Positions 44,457 to 53,881 of a DNA stretch of 64,000 bases are shown in pieces. The notes under the pieces were generated by a model that saw only the letters and a program-made list of their open reading frames with translations, did not search any database and was not told the DNA's origin. Location: NCBI GenBank assembly GCA_964479445.1, contig CAYZMH010000002.1, forward strand, positions 62,001-126,000, given 5' to 3'. Source of the stretch: CAYZMH01 sp964479445 (GTDB taxonomy: Bacteria > Bacteroidota > Bacteroidia > Bacteroidales > GCA-2748055). Made by a program: the position numbers and the translations under genes. How positions within the stretch are numbered: position 1 is the first letter of the stretch; each line of letters opens with the position of its first letter.

Positions 44457-46415
44457 TTAGTGTATATCAGAATCTATCGAAGAGAGTTGCCGCTCGACTT
44501 CCTGGTTGATCAATCTGGCAAACTCTGACCACTTCATAACCCCTTTATCTCCTTCACCCTGCCTTCTGACTGAAACGGTGTCGCTTTCCTGTTCCTTTTC
44601 TCCAACAATAAGAAGGTATGGAATCCGCTTTAACTCGTTATCCCTTATCTTCTTACCGATTTTTTCATTCCTCCCGTCAATCAGGGTGCGAATATCGTAA
44701 TTATTTAGGAATTTTGAAACTTTTTCTGCATAATCCTGGAACTTTTCGCTGATAGGCAGAACAACAGCCTGGTCGGGAGTAAGCCAGAGCGGAAATTTAC
44801 CACCTGTATGTTCAATAAGCACCGCAACAAAACGCTCCATACTTCCAAAAGGTGCCCGGTGGATCATGATGGGCCTGTGCTTCTGATTGTCATCCCCGAT
44901 ATACTCCAGGTCAAACCGCTCGGGTAAATTGTAGTCTACCTGGATGGTACCCAGTTGCCACTGCCTTCCAAGTGCATCCTTTACCATAAAATCAAGCTTG
45001 GGCCCGTAGAAAGCAGCTTCATCATATTCGATGATCGTATTGAGTCCCTTCTCTTCACATGCTTCAATAATGGCTTGCTCGGCTTTTTCCCAGTTCTCCT
45101 CGCTTCCGATATATTTGCTGTGGTCCTCCTTGTCCCGAAGTGAGATCTGGGACACAAAGTTATTGAAATCCAGCGCTTTGAAAATATAAAGTATGATATC
45201 GATCACCTTTTTAAACTCATCTTTCAACTGGTCCGGCCGGCAAAAGATATGGGCATCATCCTGGGTAAACCCCCTGACTCTTGTTAAACCATGTAACTCT
45301 CCGCTCTGCTCATAACGGTATACCGTTCCAAATTCGGCATACCGGACAGGTAACTCTTTATAAGAGTGTGGTTTACTTTTAAATATTTCGCAATGGTGCG
45401 GACAATTCATAGGTTTCAGCAAAAACTCCTCGCCTTCCTGGGGGGTGGAGATCGGCTGAAAACTGTCTTTGCCATATTTTTCATAATGCCCCGATGTAAC
45501 CCAGAGCTCTTTCTGTCCAATGTGGGGGGTAATGACCGGTTCATAGCCATAGTCACGCTGAACCCTCTTGAGAAAACTCTCCAGGCGCTCACGCAATTGA
45601 GCCCCCTTGGGCATCCACAGGGGAAGACCCTGACCGACCTTCTGACTGAAGGTGAAGAGCTCCAGTTCTCTCCCTATTTTACGATGATCACGCTCTTTGG
45701 CCTTCTCTAATAACTCCAGGTGTTCATCCAGCATTTTCTGCTTCGGGAAGGTGATCCCGTAAATGCGGGTTAATTGCTTATTCCTTTCATCTCCCCTCCA
45801 GTAAGCGCCGGCCACATTTAAAAGCTTAATGGCTTTGATTGAACTGGTGTCAGGCAGGTGAGGCCCGCGGCAAAGATCTGTAAAATCGCCCTGCTCATAG
45901 AAGGATATTGTACCGTCTTCCAGCTCACTGATCAATTCGATCTTATACTCATCTCCTTTATCGGTGAAGTACTGCAGTGCTTCCTTTTTGGGAACCTCCC
46001 TTCGTTGATATACCTCCTTCTGTCGCGCCAGCTCCAGCATCTTCTCCTCAATAGACGGAAGATCACTTTCGGTGATAACCTGGCTGTCTCCCGGATCAAC
46101 ATCATAGTAAAACCCTTGTTCAATGGCTGGTCCGATTCCGAATTTGGTGCCTGGATACAATTTTTCAATCGCCTCAGCCATCAAATGCGCGGAGGAGTGC
46201 CAGAAGGCATGCCGGGCTTCCGGAGCATCCCACTTGTGAAGCTTGATAGCCGCATCTGTGTGAATAGGACGGGTAAGATCCTGCACCTCACCGTTTACAG
46301 AAATGGCAAATACCTCTTTAGCAAGACGATTACTGATGTCCCGAGCTATCTCCCTGCCTGTTATTCCCGGTTCATACTGCCTTTTTGAGCCGTCCGGTAA
46401 TGTTATGTTTATCAT
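44457..46415 (-). CDS. thrS: Threonyl-tRNA synthetase
   Basis: 652 residues from the ATG at 46415 (an in-frame GTG at 46424 would add three). Domain order: TGS (about 1-62), editing domain with HSSAHLMAEA, class II catalytic core with zinc-ligand motif MNCPHHCEIF, GFTQDDAHIFC and MIHRAPFGSMERF, and an anticodon-binding domain. It heads the thrS-infC-rpmI-rplT operon, an order shared with many bacteria. No T-box or threonine-box leader was found in the 258 bases upstream, and autoregulation through an operator mimicking tRNA, as in E. coli, cannot be judged by eye. Confidence 0.98.
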   Translation of the reverse strand: MINITLPDGSKRQYEPGITGREIARDISNRLAKEVFAISVNGEVQDLTRPIHTDAAIKLHKWDAPEARHAFWHSSAHLMAEAIEKLYPGTKFGIGPAIEQGFYYDVDPGDSQVITESDLPSIEEKMLELARQKEVYQRREVPKKEALQYFTDKGDEYKIELISELEDGTISFYEQGDFTDLCRGPHLPDTSSIKAIKLLNVAGAYWRGDERNKQLTRIYGITFPKQKMLDEHLELLEKAKERDHRKIGRELELFTFSQKVGQGLPLWMPKGAQLRERLESFLKRVQRDYGYEPVITPHIGQKELWVTSGHYEKYGKDSFQPISTPQEGEEFLLKPMNCPHHCEIFKSKPHSYKELPVRYAEFGTVYRYEQSGELHGLTRVRGFTQDDAHIFCRPDQLKDEFKKVIDIILYIFKALDFNNFVSQISLRDKEDHSKYIGSEENWEKAEQAIIEACEEKGLNTIIEYDEAAFYGPKLDFMVKDALGRQWQLGTIQVDYNLPERFDLEYIGDDNQKHRPIMIHRAPFGSMERFVAVLIEHTGGKFPLWLTPDQAVVLPISEKFQDYAEKVSKFLNNYDIRTLIDGRNEKIGKKIRDNELKRIPYLLIVGEKEQESDTVSVRRQGEGDKGVMKWSEFARLINQEVERQLSSIDSDIH

Positions 46416-46682
46416 TGCATGCACCCTTATTTTAAAAATCAGACAAATTTAGTAAAACTCTTGCGAACCCTAAAAAAATGGATAAACTCTCTCCTTCATA
46501 CAACCATTTCAATCCCATTTTGTTGACCCCCTGCATCACCGTACAATATTCAGTTAATCAAGCACGTGGCGATCAATTGGGCAAAATAACCTTATGAATC
46601 CGTGACCCGAAGGTTCGTATTGAACCATTCCATGAAAATATGTTGAATGATCTTCCGTCCTGGTCCTCTTTTGAACGCCCCA

Positions 46683-48857
46683 TTACAGATGTTCCAGTAT
46701 GTAAGAGGTCATCTTCCGATAGATATGGTAGGTAGTATTCCCTCCATAAATGCCATGATTCTTGTTGGGATACACATGCATGTCGAATTGCTTGTCAGCT
46801 TTTACCAGCTCCCTGAAAAACTCCATGGAGTTCTGAAAATGGACATTGTCATCGGTGCTCCCGTGGATGAGCAGAAATTTACCCTCAAGTCCGTCGGCAA
46901 AATGAATGGGGGAGTTATCAGCATATCCTTCGGGATTCTCCTGCGGGGTACGCATAAATCGCTCGGTGTAGATGGTATCGTAATATTTCCAGTTGGTGAC
47001 CGGTGCTACTGCGATTCCCATCTTGAGTAACCCTTCGCCTTTGGTCATGCACAAACTGGTCATAAAACCTCCGTAACTCCAGCCAAACATTCCCATACGC
47101 GAAGCATCAACGTAGGCAAGATCTCCAAACCAGCGTGCAGCTGCAAGCTGATCTTCGGTCTCCAGCTTCCCGAGCTGCATGTAGGTGGATTTACGAAAGG
47201 CCTCTCCGCGACCGTTGGTCCCGCGGTTATCCACGCAGGCGATGATATATCCCTCCTGCGCGAGAAGTTGGAACCAGGCATGGCGTCTTCCCCAGCGATC
47301 AACTACATTCTGAGATTCAGGCCCCCCGTATACATATATAAACAGGGGATACTCTTTATCCGGATCAAAATTCGGTGGTTTGATCATGTATGCATGTAAA
47401 TCAGTACCGGCTCCGTTCGGCACGGTAAGAAATTCCACCGGGGAAAACCGGTGGCGCCTGGTCTCCTCCTTTAAGACTGAGTTATCCTCCAACACGCGGA
47501 TGACATCCCCTTCCCGGTTGTATAAAGTATACCGGGCAGGGTTGTTTGCATCCGAATGGGACATGATATAGTATGCGAAGCTTGCACTGAACGAAGCGGT
47601 GTTGTATCCCTTATTGCCGCTGAGCTTTCGTTTGCGCTTCCCGTTTAATTTGATGGAGTACACATGCTGTTCAAGGGTCGATGCTTCATAGGAGGTGTAG
47701 TAGACCCGGCCGCGTTGCTGATCAATGCCGATTATACCGGAGACGTCCCACTCACCGGCAGTGATGGGCGAAATGGTACCCTCTTTAAAATTATAGCGAT
47801 ACAGGTGGAAGCAGGCATCGCGCTCACTCATCAGTACAAACGATTCACCATCATCCAGGTAGGTAATCATATCATCGGTGGCCTCCGAGATATAGGCATC
47901 ATTGGTCTCCTCGTAGACTACCTCCGGGGAACCGGAAACCGCATCGCAATGCAACACTTCCACATGGTTCTGCAAGCGGTTTAACCGAATGATGCTGAGG
48001 GTAAGGGGGTCACGGGTCCATTCAATCCGGGGAATATACTGATCGGTTTCATCTCCTGTGTCCATGACACTGGTCTTTCCCGTTTCCAGATCGTATACAT
48101 GGATGCTCACAAGGGCATTTTTCTCTCCTGCTTTGGGATATTTAAACGTATAGAGCTCAGGATACAACTCCCGGTAATAGGTCATGGTGAATTCTTTCAC
48201 ACGCCGTTCATCAAACCGGTAAAAGGCAATGCGCCGTCCGTCCGGAGACCAGTAAAATCCCCTCGAAAAGCCAAATTCCTCTTCGTAAACCCAGTCAGGG
48301 GCACCATTGATAATTGCGTTTTTCTCCCCGTCAAGCGTAATCTGTTTCTCCTCCCCCGAAGCGAGGTCAGCGATGAAGATGTTGTTCTTCCTGACAAAAG
48401 CAATCTTGCTGGCAACAGGCGAAAAAGCTGCCAGTTGCTGTTTGCCGTTATTCGAAACCCGGTGTAATTTGTCCGAAGAACGGTCAAATACATAATACTC
48501 GGCACGGAATGAGCGTCGGTAGATTCGCTCCACCTCGGTGGTAAGCAGGATCATTGTTTCGTCGGGGTGGAAAGTGTATGCATTGAAACTTTCAATCTCG
48601 GAGAATTGCGAAGCATTGAATAGGGTGTCCACAGGTTTGCCATCCGAATAGGCATACTTTATGATCCGCCTGCCTTCGTCATTTATGGTGTAGTGATCCC
48701 CGTCTCTCATGGAGTTGATACCCCGCACTGATTTTGAACTGAACAGGTGCTCTTTGTAAATTTTCTCCAGGGTGATCTCCTGTCCGTTTAGTGAAAATTG
48801 AACTGCAAAAAGCAGGACAATGACCGGGAAACAGGGAATAAAACTTTTTACCTTCAT
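46683..48857 (-). CDS. Dipeptidyl peptidase IV-type S9 serine peptidase
   Basis: Exported peptidase that removes X-Pro (or X-Ala) dipeptides from peptide N-termini. 724 residues from MKVKSF, the start chosen because a Sec signal peptide begins there (FIPCFPVIVLLFAVQFSLNGQ); the frame is open 31 codons further up without a signal. An N-terminal eight-blade propeller domain carries the DPP-IV Glu motif DWVYEEEF (Glu192/193). The catalytic triad is Ser594 (GWSYGGF), Asp669 (HGSTDDNVH) and His701 (NKNHGIYG). It is likely periplasmic or outer-membrane associated and serves peptide utilisation. It is divergent from the PKD lipoprotein. Confidence 0.95.
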   Translation of the reverse strand: MKVKSFIPCFPVIVLLFAVQFSLNGQEITLEKIYKEHLFSSKSVRGINSMRDGDHYTINDEGRRIIKYAYSDGKPVDTLFNASQFSEIESFNAYTFHPDETMILLTTEVERIYRRSFRAEYYVFDRSSDKLHRVSNNGKQQLAAFSPVASKIAFVRKNNIFIADLASGEEKQITLDGEKNAIINGAPDWVYEEEFGFSRGFYWSPDGRRIAFYRFDERRVKEFTMTYYRELYPELYTFKYPKAGEKNALVSIHVYDLETGKTSVMDTGDETDQYIPRIEWTRDPLTLSIIRLNRLQNHVEVLHCDAVSGSPEVVYEETNDAYISEATDDMITYLDDGESFVLMSERDACFHLYRYNFKEGTISPITAGEWDVSGIIGIDQQRGRVYYTSYEASTLEQHVYSIKLNGKRKRKLSGNKGYNTASFSASFAYYIMSHSDANNPARYTLYNREGDVIRVLEDNSVLKEETRRHRFSPVEFLTVPNGAGTDLHAYMIKPPNFDPDKEYPLFIYVYGGPESQNVVDRWGRRHAWFQLLAQEGYIIACVDNRGTNGRGEAFRKSTYMQLGKLETEDQLAAARWFGDLAYVDASRMGMFGWSYGGFMTSLCMTKGEGLLKMGIAVAPVTNWKYYDTIYTERFMRTPQENPEGYADNSPIHFADGLEGKFLLIHGSTDDNVHFQNSMEFFRELVKADKQFDMHVYPNKNHGIYGGNTTYHIYRKMTSYILEHL

Positions 48858-48984
48858 TGCGATTGTGTTGAAATTTATGGCATATAAAGGAAGGAAAAAC
48901 CATGAAATTATGCAATATTCTTTATTTTGGCACGTGATTTGGATTAACACTGATAAACAGGATAACTATAAAAACCTCACGATC

Positions 48985-49992
48985 ATGAAACGTTTTGTTA
49001 CTATACTTGCCGCTCTGACCATGCTTATGACCGGCTGCCAGAAAGATCCGGTGGCCAGGTTTGGTTATACACCGCTCCAGCCCATGGCAGGAGAGGAGGT
49101 GTTTTTTGATAATCTTTCGGTAGATGCTGACTATTTTGAGTGGGATTTCGGGGACGGAACCGTCAGTAATGCCTATAATCCGGTTCATACGTTTAATGCG
49201 GGGGGGACCTACGAGGTTACCCTGAAAGCCTTTGAAGAAAACGGATCTTTTGATGTGGCATTTGCCAGTGTCGAGGTCATCTCTGTTCAACCGCTGGCCG
49301 ATTTTTACATAACCACGGAAATACCGGGTGCGGATGATGTGGAAACTGATGTGGTCTACGTGGGAGAGGAGATCACGTTCAATAATATTTCACAGGATGC
49401 CGCAAGCGTGGAATGGAACTTTGGCGACGGGGTCACCTCCACTACCATGAATCCCAGGTATAGCTATGATACGCCGGGAACATATACCATAACGCTTACT
49501 GCATTCGGACCCGGAACAGAGATGGACCAGTACTCCAAAACGATCGATGTCTACCAGGGAATCAACTCCACGGTCCGTATCACTGTCAAAGAATACTACG
49601 AAGAATACCCGGTGGAAGGGGCCTCGGTAATCCTGTTTGGTTCTCTTGATGACTGGGAGAATGAGATCAATCCCTCGGAGGAGCGGTTTACCTCACCGCT
49701 GGGGAAGGTGGTGTTTCAAGGATTGAACGAGCAGTATTATTATGTCGATGTATGGGAAGAATTTCACGACAACTACAATCTTGCATCAGATGATGTTGGG
49801 TTTATTAAGACCCAGTTCCTGGAAGCAGGGTATGTCCACGATTTCATTGCATACGTCGATGTGTATGACTCCAAGAAGACGCTGCGGCTGGAGAGCCTGG
49901 GTAAGAAAAAACTGGCCCGGGAAGCCGTATCGGCTAAAAAAGCAGCAGAACACAGGGAGCTTAAAAACAACAGGTTCAGCAAACCCAAATAG
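48985..49992 (+). CDS. Lipoprotein with two PKD domains
   Basis: 335 residues with lipobox MTGC (Cys17). Two PKD repeats are seen, each with the signature YFEWDFGDG...NPVHTF and VEWNFGDG...NPRYSY, so it has two immunoglobulin-like domains (about 25-100 and 110-195). The C-terminal part (about 200-320) is a further beta-rich domain, perhaps of the carboxypeptidase-regulatory kind (VRITVKEYYEEYPVEGASV). A Lys/Ala-rich tail ends the protein. The start at 48985 puts the signal sequence first; the long open frame upstream overlaps the divergent peptidase start. No substrate can be assigned. Confidence 0.85.
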   Translation: MKRFVTILAALTMLMTGCQKDPVARFGYTPLQPMAGEEVFFDNLSVDADYFEWDFGDGTVSNAYNPVHTFNAGGTYEVTLKAFEENGSFDVAFASVEVISVQPLADFYITTEIPGADDVETDVVYVGEEITFNNISQDAASVEWNFGDGVTSTTMNPRYSYDTPGTYTITLTAFGPGTEMDQYSKTIDVYQGINSTVRITVKEYYEEYPVEGASVILFGSLDDWENEINPSEERFTSPLGKVVFQGLNEQYYYVDVWEEFHDNYNLASDDVGFIKTQFLEAGYVHDFIAYVDVYDSKKTLRLESLGKKKLAREAVSAKKAAEHRELKNNRFSKPK

Positions 49993-50040
49993 GGATACGA
50001 AAAAAATGAGCATGCCCCTATTTGAAAGGAAAAAATTTAA

Positions 50041-50048
50041 TATATTTG
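50041..50048 (+). promoter_or_regulatory. Candidate -7 box of the tRNA-Leu operon
   Basis: TATATTTG matches TAnnTTTG exactly, preceded by an A/T-rich stretch; a TTTG at 50021-50024 is nearer than the usual -33 spacing. The predicted transcript would start near 50055, inside the hairpin that follows. Confidence 0.5.
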
Positions 50049-50078
50049 CAACCCCGGTGAATCCGGGGTTGTTCTTTT
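50049..50078 (+). terminator. Hairpin with T-run before the tRNA genes
   Basis: AACCCCGG (50050-50057) and CCGGGGTT (50063-50070), loop TGAAT, extendable by C49-G71, followed by GTTCTTTT. It probably ends the PKD lipoprotein transcript. It overlaps the start of the tRNA transcript if the TATATTTG box is used. Confidence 0.7.
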
Positions 50079-50088
50079 GATAGAGTGC

Positions 50089-50174
50089 GCCCAGGTGGCG
50101 GAATTGGTAGACGCGCCAGGTTGAGGGCCTGGTGACCGGTTTAGGTCGTGCAAGTTCGATTCTTGTCCTGGGCA
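50089..50174 (+). tRNA. tRNA-Leu (anticodon GAG)
   Basis: Acceptor stem GCCCAGG/CCTGGGC with discriminator A74 position at 50174; anticodon stem CCAGG/CCTGG with loop TTGAGGG, anticodon GAG at 50123-50125; long type II variable arm (TGACCGGTTTAGGTCG) and T-arm GCAAGTTCGATTCTTGT-like loop TTCGATT. The 3' CCA is not encoded. It reads CUU/CUC leucine codons. Confidence 0.97.
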
Positions 50175-50196
50175 CAAAAGCAACGTGCCACCCAAT

Positions 50197-50280
50197 GCCC
50201 AGATGGCGGAATTGGTAGACGCGCTAGTTTCAGGGACTAGTGTACGCAAGTACGTGCAGGTTCGAGTCCTGTTCTGGGCA
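50197..50280 (+). tRNA. tRNA-Leu (anticodon CAG)
   Basis: Acceptor stem GCCCAGA/TCTGGGC and discriminator A at 50280; anticodon stem CTAGT/ACTAG with loop TTCAGGG, anticodon CAG at 50231-50233; long variable arm and a T-loop TTCGAGT. The 3' CCA is not encoded. It reads CUG. It lies 22 bases behind tRNA-Leu(GAG), shares its D-arm and acceptor sequences closely, and is probably its tandem duplicate. Confidence 0.97.
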
Positions 50281-50289
50281 CTCACAGGT

Positions 50290-50322
50290 AAAAGGAAGGA
50301 TGCATCGCATTCTTCCTTTTTC
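50290..50322 (+). terminator. Terminator of the tRNA-Leu operon
   Basis: AAAAGGAAGGATGC (50290-50303) pairs with GCATTCTTCCTTTT (50307-50320), 14 pairs including one G-U, loop ATC, with T continuing to 50321. It starts ten bases after the second tRNA. Confidence 0.9.
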
Positions 50323-50465
50323 TATCCGGCTGTTTCATCATATTTTCTTTGTTACCCCCTGCAGTAAGTCATGAAACGGTAATTCCAACTACACAAAACT
50401 TCCCGTTCCGGGTGCAAACCCAACATTTTCATGAACGGGGTACTCTTTATATACCTGCAAAATTT

Positions 50466-50473
50466 TATCTTTG
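50466..50473 (+). promoter_or_regulatory. Candidate -7 box of the glyA promoter
   Basis: TATCTTTG matches TAnnTTTG exactly, 18 bases before the glyA ATG. No exact TTTG is found at the -33 position. Confidence 0.6.
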
Positions 50474-50490
50474 GATTAAAATAATCGCTT

Positions 50491-51768
50491 ATGAAACGAG
50501 ATATCGATATGTTCAACCTCATTGAAAAGGAACACCAGCGCCAGAAAAGAGGAATAGAACTGATCGCCTCAGAGAATTTTGTCAGCAAACAGGTGTTGGA
50601 GGCGATGGGATCCTGCCTGACCAACAAGTATGCCGAAGGGTATCCGGGAAAAAGATACTACGGCGGATGCGAGGTGATCGATAAAGTGGAACAGGAAGCC
50701 ATTGACCGCTTATGCCGGCTCTATCATGCTGAGTACGCCAATGTACAGCCTCATTCGGGTGCCCAGGCCAATATGGCGGTATTCCTTACTGCGCTGGATC
50801 CGGGGGATACTTTCATGGGACTGGACCTTTCTCACGGCGGACACCTTTCCCATGGTTCGCCGGTGAACAGCTCCGGTATCTTGTATAGGGCAGTGCCATA
50901 CGGACTCGACCAGGAGACGGGGCTGATCGATTATGACGCAATGGAGAAAGTAGCCCTGGATGAGAAGCCTAAACTGATCGTCGGAGGGGCTTCTGCCTAT
51001 TCCCGTGAATGGGACTATGAGCGTATGCGGATCATTGCCGATAAGATCGGGGCTCTCTTTATGGTCGATATGGCCCATCCTGCAGGATTGATCGCGGCAG
51101 GCTTGCTGGATAATCCGCTGAAATATGCACATATCGTTACATCAACTACCCATAAAACCCTGCGCGGTCCCCGGGGAGGAATCATCCTAATGGGAAAAGA
51201 CTTTGAAAATCCATGGGGGAAAACCACTAAAAAAGGAGTGGTACGGAAAATGTCCTCTCTGCTGAACTCAGCAGTGTTCCCCGGTATCCAGGGAGGACCA
51301 CTGGAACATATCATCGCAGCAAAGGCCGTTTCATTCGGTGAAGCACTTACCGATGAATTTAAAAACTATCAGCAACAGGTACAGAAAAATGCCAGGGTGA
51401 TGGCCGATGCATTCATAGAATCAGGATACAAGGTGGTATCGGGGGGGACCGACAACCACTCCATGCTGATCGACCTGAGATCCAAAGTTTCCGATATTAC
51501 GGGCAAACAGGTGGAGAATATCCTGGTGGAAGCCGATATTACCGTCAATAAGAACATGGTCCCGTTCGATAGCCGTTCGCCCTTCCAGACAAGCGGGATC
51601 AGGATAGGGACTCCCGCCATAACCACCCGGGGGGTGAAAGAGGATATCATTCCCGAAATCGTATCGTTGATCGACCGGGTGATTATGCATGTTGATGAAC
51701 CTCAATTGATTGAGAAAGTAAGAAAAGAAGTTAACTCCCTGATGGCCGATTACCCGATGTTTGCATAA
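50491..51768 (+). CDS. glyA: Serine hydroxymethyltransferase
   Basis: PLP enzyme interconverting serine and glycine with tetrahydrofolate. 425 residues, standard. Visible are RGIELIASENF, YAEGYPGKRYYGGCE, the PLP-Asp region MVDMAHPAGL, and the Schiff-base Lys222 in TSTTHKTLRGPRGG. The C-terminal domain has RIGTPAITTRG. It has its own promoter, and the TSUP permease follows after 12 bases. The combination with folP at the left edge is coincidental. Confidence 0.98.
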   Translation: MKRDIDMFNLIEKEHQRQKRGIELIASENFVSKQVLEAMGSCLTNKYAEGYPGKRYYGGCEVIDKVEQEAIDRLCRLYHAEYANVQPHSGAQANMAVFLTALDPGDTFMGLDLSHGGHLSHGSPVNSSGILYRAVPYGLDQETGLIDYDAMEKVALDEKPKLIVGGASAYSREWDYERMRIIADKIGALFMVDMAHPAGLIAAGLLDNPLKYAHIVTSTTHKTLRGPRGGIILMGKDFENPWGKTTKKGVVRKMSSLLNSAVFPGIQGGPLEHIIAAKAVSFGEALTDEFKNYQQQVQKNARVMADAFIESGYKVVSGGTDNHSMLIDLRSKVSDITGKQVENILVEADITVNKNMVPFDSRSPFQTSGIRIGTPAITTRGVKEDIIPEIVSLIDRVIMHVDEPQLIEKVRKEVNSLMADYPMFA

Positions 51769-51780
51769 AGTCGCACTACT

Positions 51781-52530
51781 ATGGAATGGTACCACTTCCT
51801 GGCAGTGATCGGAGTAGGATTTTTAGCCGGGATTATCAATACACTTGCTGCCAGCGGTTCATTGCTTACCCTGCCGCTTTTGATTGCACTCGGATTACCG
51901 CCTATTGAGGCCAATGGAACGAACCGGATCGCTATTCTGCTGCAGAATGTAGTGGCAGTGGGTCGCTTCCGGCAAAAAAAAGTGCTGGATCTGAAACAGG
52001 GGAGCCTCATTGGCATCCCCGCGATCATCGGATCCATCGTGGGAGCCCAGATCGCGGTCAGCATCGATAACGACCTCATGGGAAAAGCGATCGGGGGCGT
52101 CCTGGTGCTCATGTTTTTCGTGATCCTGCTGCGACCCAGCCGGTTTCTTAATTCACAGGAGGGTAATCCTCCGGTTCCCAGGTGGTTGCAGTATATTATC
52201 TTCTTCTTTGTCGGAGTGTACGGGGGATTCCTGCAGGCCGGGGTCGGTTTTTTCCTGCTTACCAGCCTGGTGCTTGGATGTGGATTCGACCTGGTAAAAG
52301 CAAATGGCATCAAGGTTCTGATTATTCTCCTCTATACACCCATTGCCCTGGCTGTTTTTATGCTGAACGACCAGGTGAATTACGGCATGGGGTTCCTGCT
52401 GGCAGCCGGGAATATGCTGGGAGCCTGGGTGGGAGCCAATATGGCCGTGAAATGGGGGGCCGCCTTTCTACGCTATTTCCTCCTGGTGGCTATCCTGATT
52501 GCCTCCCTGAAATTGCTCAATATCTTCTGA
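51781..52530 (+). CDS. TSUP (TauE/SafE) family membrane permease
   Basis: 249 residues and about seven or eight hydrophobic helices. The repeated family motif is visible in each half: AGIINTLAASGSLLTLPLLI near residue 15 and GVYGGFLQAGVGFFLL near 145. TSUP members export sulfite, sulfoacetate or other small anions; the substrate cannot be told from sequence. It is probably co-transcribed with glyA. No terminator is obvious in the 68 bases to the convergent tonB-like gene. Confidence 0.9.
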   Translation: MEWYHFLAVIGVGFLAGIINTLAASGSLLTLPLLIALGLPPIEANGTNRIAILLQNVVAVGRFRQKKVLDLKQGSLIGIPAIIGSIVGAQIAVSIDNDLMGKAIGGVLVLMFFVILLRPSRFLNSQEGNPPVPRWLQYIIFFFVGVYGGFLQAGVGFFLLTSLVLGCGFDLVKANGIKVLIILLYTPIALAVFMLNDQVNYGMGFLLAAGNMLGAWVGANMAVKWGAAFLRYFLLVAILIASLKLLNIF

Positions 52531-52598
52531 AAAGCCTATTAAGGGCAGGGGAGAGGTCAATTTTTGATAGTTGGTTTCAATAATTGATATCTTAATGA

Positions 52599-53471
52599 TC
52601 AGGGTTCAATGGTATACTTGATCAATCCTTTTTGTTTAAAGGCGGCATTAGGGTCACTTACGAATTTGGTGTTTCGGGCAGCCTCGATCACCCTGTCCCA
52701 GATACATTTATCGGCGAAGGTGGCCTTCGATACATTGGCAGATACTACATTACCGTCACGATCCACCTGGATCTCCACGTGAACTACGATGCGGCTGGTG
52801 ACCTCGCAGTTTTCTACATTGGGCTTGGTAACTCCTTCAACTTTACGACCTCCCAGTCCTTCGATAGAGATCCCATCTCCCAGTCCGGAACCCTCCCCGT
52901 AGTTGGTGGCTCCCGGCGAACCCGTGGTGCTTCCCTGGTTGGTCCCCTCCCCGGGTTGGACCCCCTGCGAGCCATCATCCTCGCCGGTACCCTGGCGGCC
53001 GAATGTGGACTGACCCATATTATTCAGGCGGTCGGCCTGTTCCTGGCGCCTGCGCCGTTCCTCCTCGCGTTTTCGCTGCTCTTCCAGTTCACGTTGCCGG
53101 CGCTCCCGTTCCTCGCGTTGCTGCCGGAGTTCCTCTTCGGTGGGTTGGGGCTCCTCCTTCACCGCTGTCTCTTCCACATCCTGGGTGTTGTCGGGCTGGG
53201 TCTGTTCGGCAGGTGCCGGCGTGGTTTCCGTGACTTCCTCCACCACCTCTTCAGAAATCTCCTCTGCCATGGGCTCGGGGGTGCCTGCCTGGGTCTCATC
53301 TCCTTTGGGTTCCACGAATCCCATTCCGGTATCATCGGTTCCGAAATTAACCAGGATCCCTTCTTCCTCGGGAGGAGGATCGGGGAAGGTCAACCCTCCC
53401 AGGATCAGCAGGGCTGCCAGCAATAGGTGAACGATTATGCTGCCGATAAATCCTTGTGGGTTGATATTCAT
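52599..53471 (-). CDS. TonB-like energy transducer
   Basis: 290 residues. A single N-terminal membrane helix (GFIGSIIVHLLLAALLILGG), an acidic/proline-rich stretch (about 50-115), a highly charged Arg/Glu coiled segment (about 115-150), a Gly/Ser/Gln linker (150-205), and a C-terminal TonB-like domain in which IVVHVEIQVDRDGNVVSANV is recognisable. It lies at the end of an exbB-exbD-exbD operon (4-base overlap with exbD), so it should link proton-motive force to outer-membrane receptors. The Ser-His motif common in TonB helices is seen as SIIVH. Confidence 0.88.
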   Translation of the reverse strand: MNINPQGFIGSIIVHLLLAALLILGGLTFPDPPPEEEGILVNFGTDDTGMGFVEPKGDETQAGTPEPMAEEISEEVVEEVTETTPAPAEQTQPDNTQDVEETAVKEEPQPTEEELRQQREERERRQRELEEQRKREEERRRRQEQADRLNNMGQSTFGRQGTGEDDGSQGVQPGEGTNQGSTTGSPGATNYGEGSGLGDGISIEGLGGRKVEGVTKPNVENCEVTSRIVVHVEIQVDRDGNVVSANVSKATFADKCIWDRVIEAARNTKFVSDPNAAFKQKGLIKYTIEP

Positions 53472-53881
53472 GATTCTACCTGGTTGGATAGAGGTTTCGT
53501 TCCAAGTATCACCTTGTACCGGTTGCGCTTGGCAATGGTCAGTACGGTGAATACCTCTTGCATGTGTAAATCACGGTCTGCATTAAGCCGGATGGTGGGG
53601 GTCGGACCGTATGGTTCCAGTTTCTGTTGTAATACCCCTTCCAGTCCCTGCATCGGGTAGGTTTGATCATCAATGTACACCGACTGGTCCCGGGCGACGG
53701 TGATCACCAGTACCGGACTCGCCTGGGTCTGGTTATTGCTCTCCGGAAGCTCCACATCTTTTGCCGCCGGTACAATCAGGGTAGTGGTAAGCATGAAAAA
53801 GATCAATAAAAGAAATACAATGTCGGTCATTCCCGACATGGCAAAACTGATATTTCTTTTATTTCTCGATTGTAATGCCAT
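53468..53881 (-). CDS. ExbD/TolR family protein (second)
   Basis: 137 residues. One N-terminal helix with the conserved proton-path Asp in MSGMTDIVFLLLIFFML, then a periplasmic domain with TIRLNADRDLHMQEVFTVLTIAK. It overlaps the preceding exbD by one base (TAATG) and the tonB-like gene by four. Two ExbD proteins in series are usual in Bacteroidota operons of this kind. Confidence 0.93.
   Translation of the reverse strand: MALQSRNKRNISFAMSGMTDIVFLLLIFFMLTTTLIVPAAKDVELPESNNQTQASPVLVITVARDQSVYIDDQTYPMQGLEGVLQQKLEPYGPTPTIRLNADRDLHMQEVFTVLTIAKRNRYKVILGTKPLSNQVES

Noticed and set aside
46540..46682. Open minus-strand stretch after the S9 peptidase stop, ending in an ATG-started 13-codon peptide
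   Set aside because: Suggestive of a peptidase-like tail but too short, out of frame with the gene, and without any further support.
46425..46682. T-box or other tRNA-sensing leader before thrS
   Set aside because: No T-box sequence, specifier loop or terminator/antiterminator pair could be drawn, and T-boxes are not expected in this phylum.
48820..48984. Upstream extension of the PKD lipoprotein frame
   Set aside because: It overlaps the start of the divergent S9 peptidase and would place 55 residues ahead of a clear lipoprotein signal.
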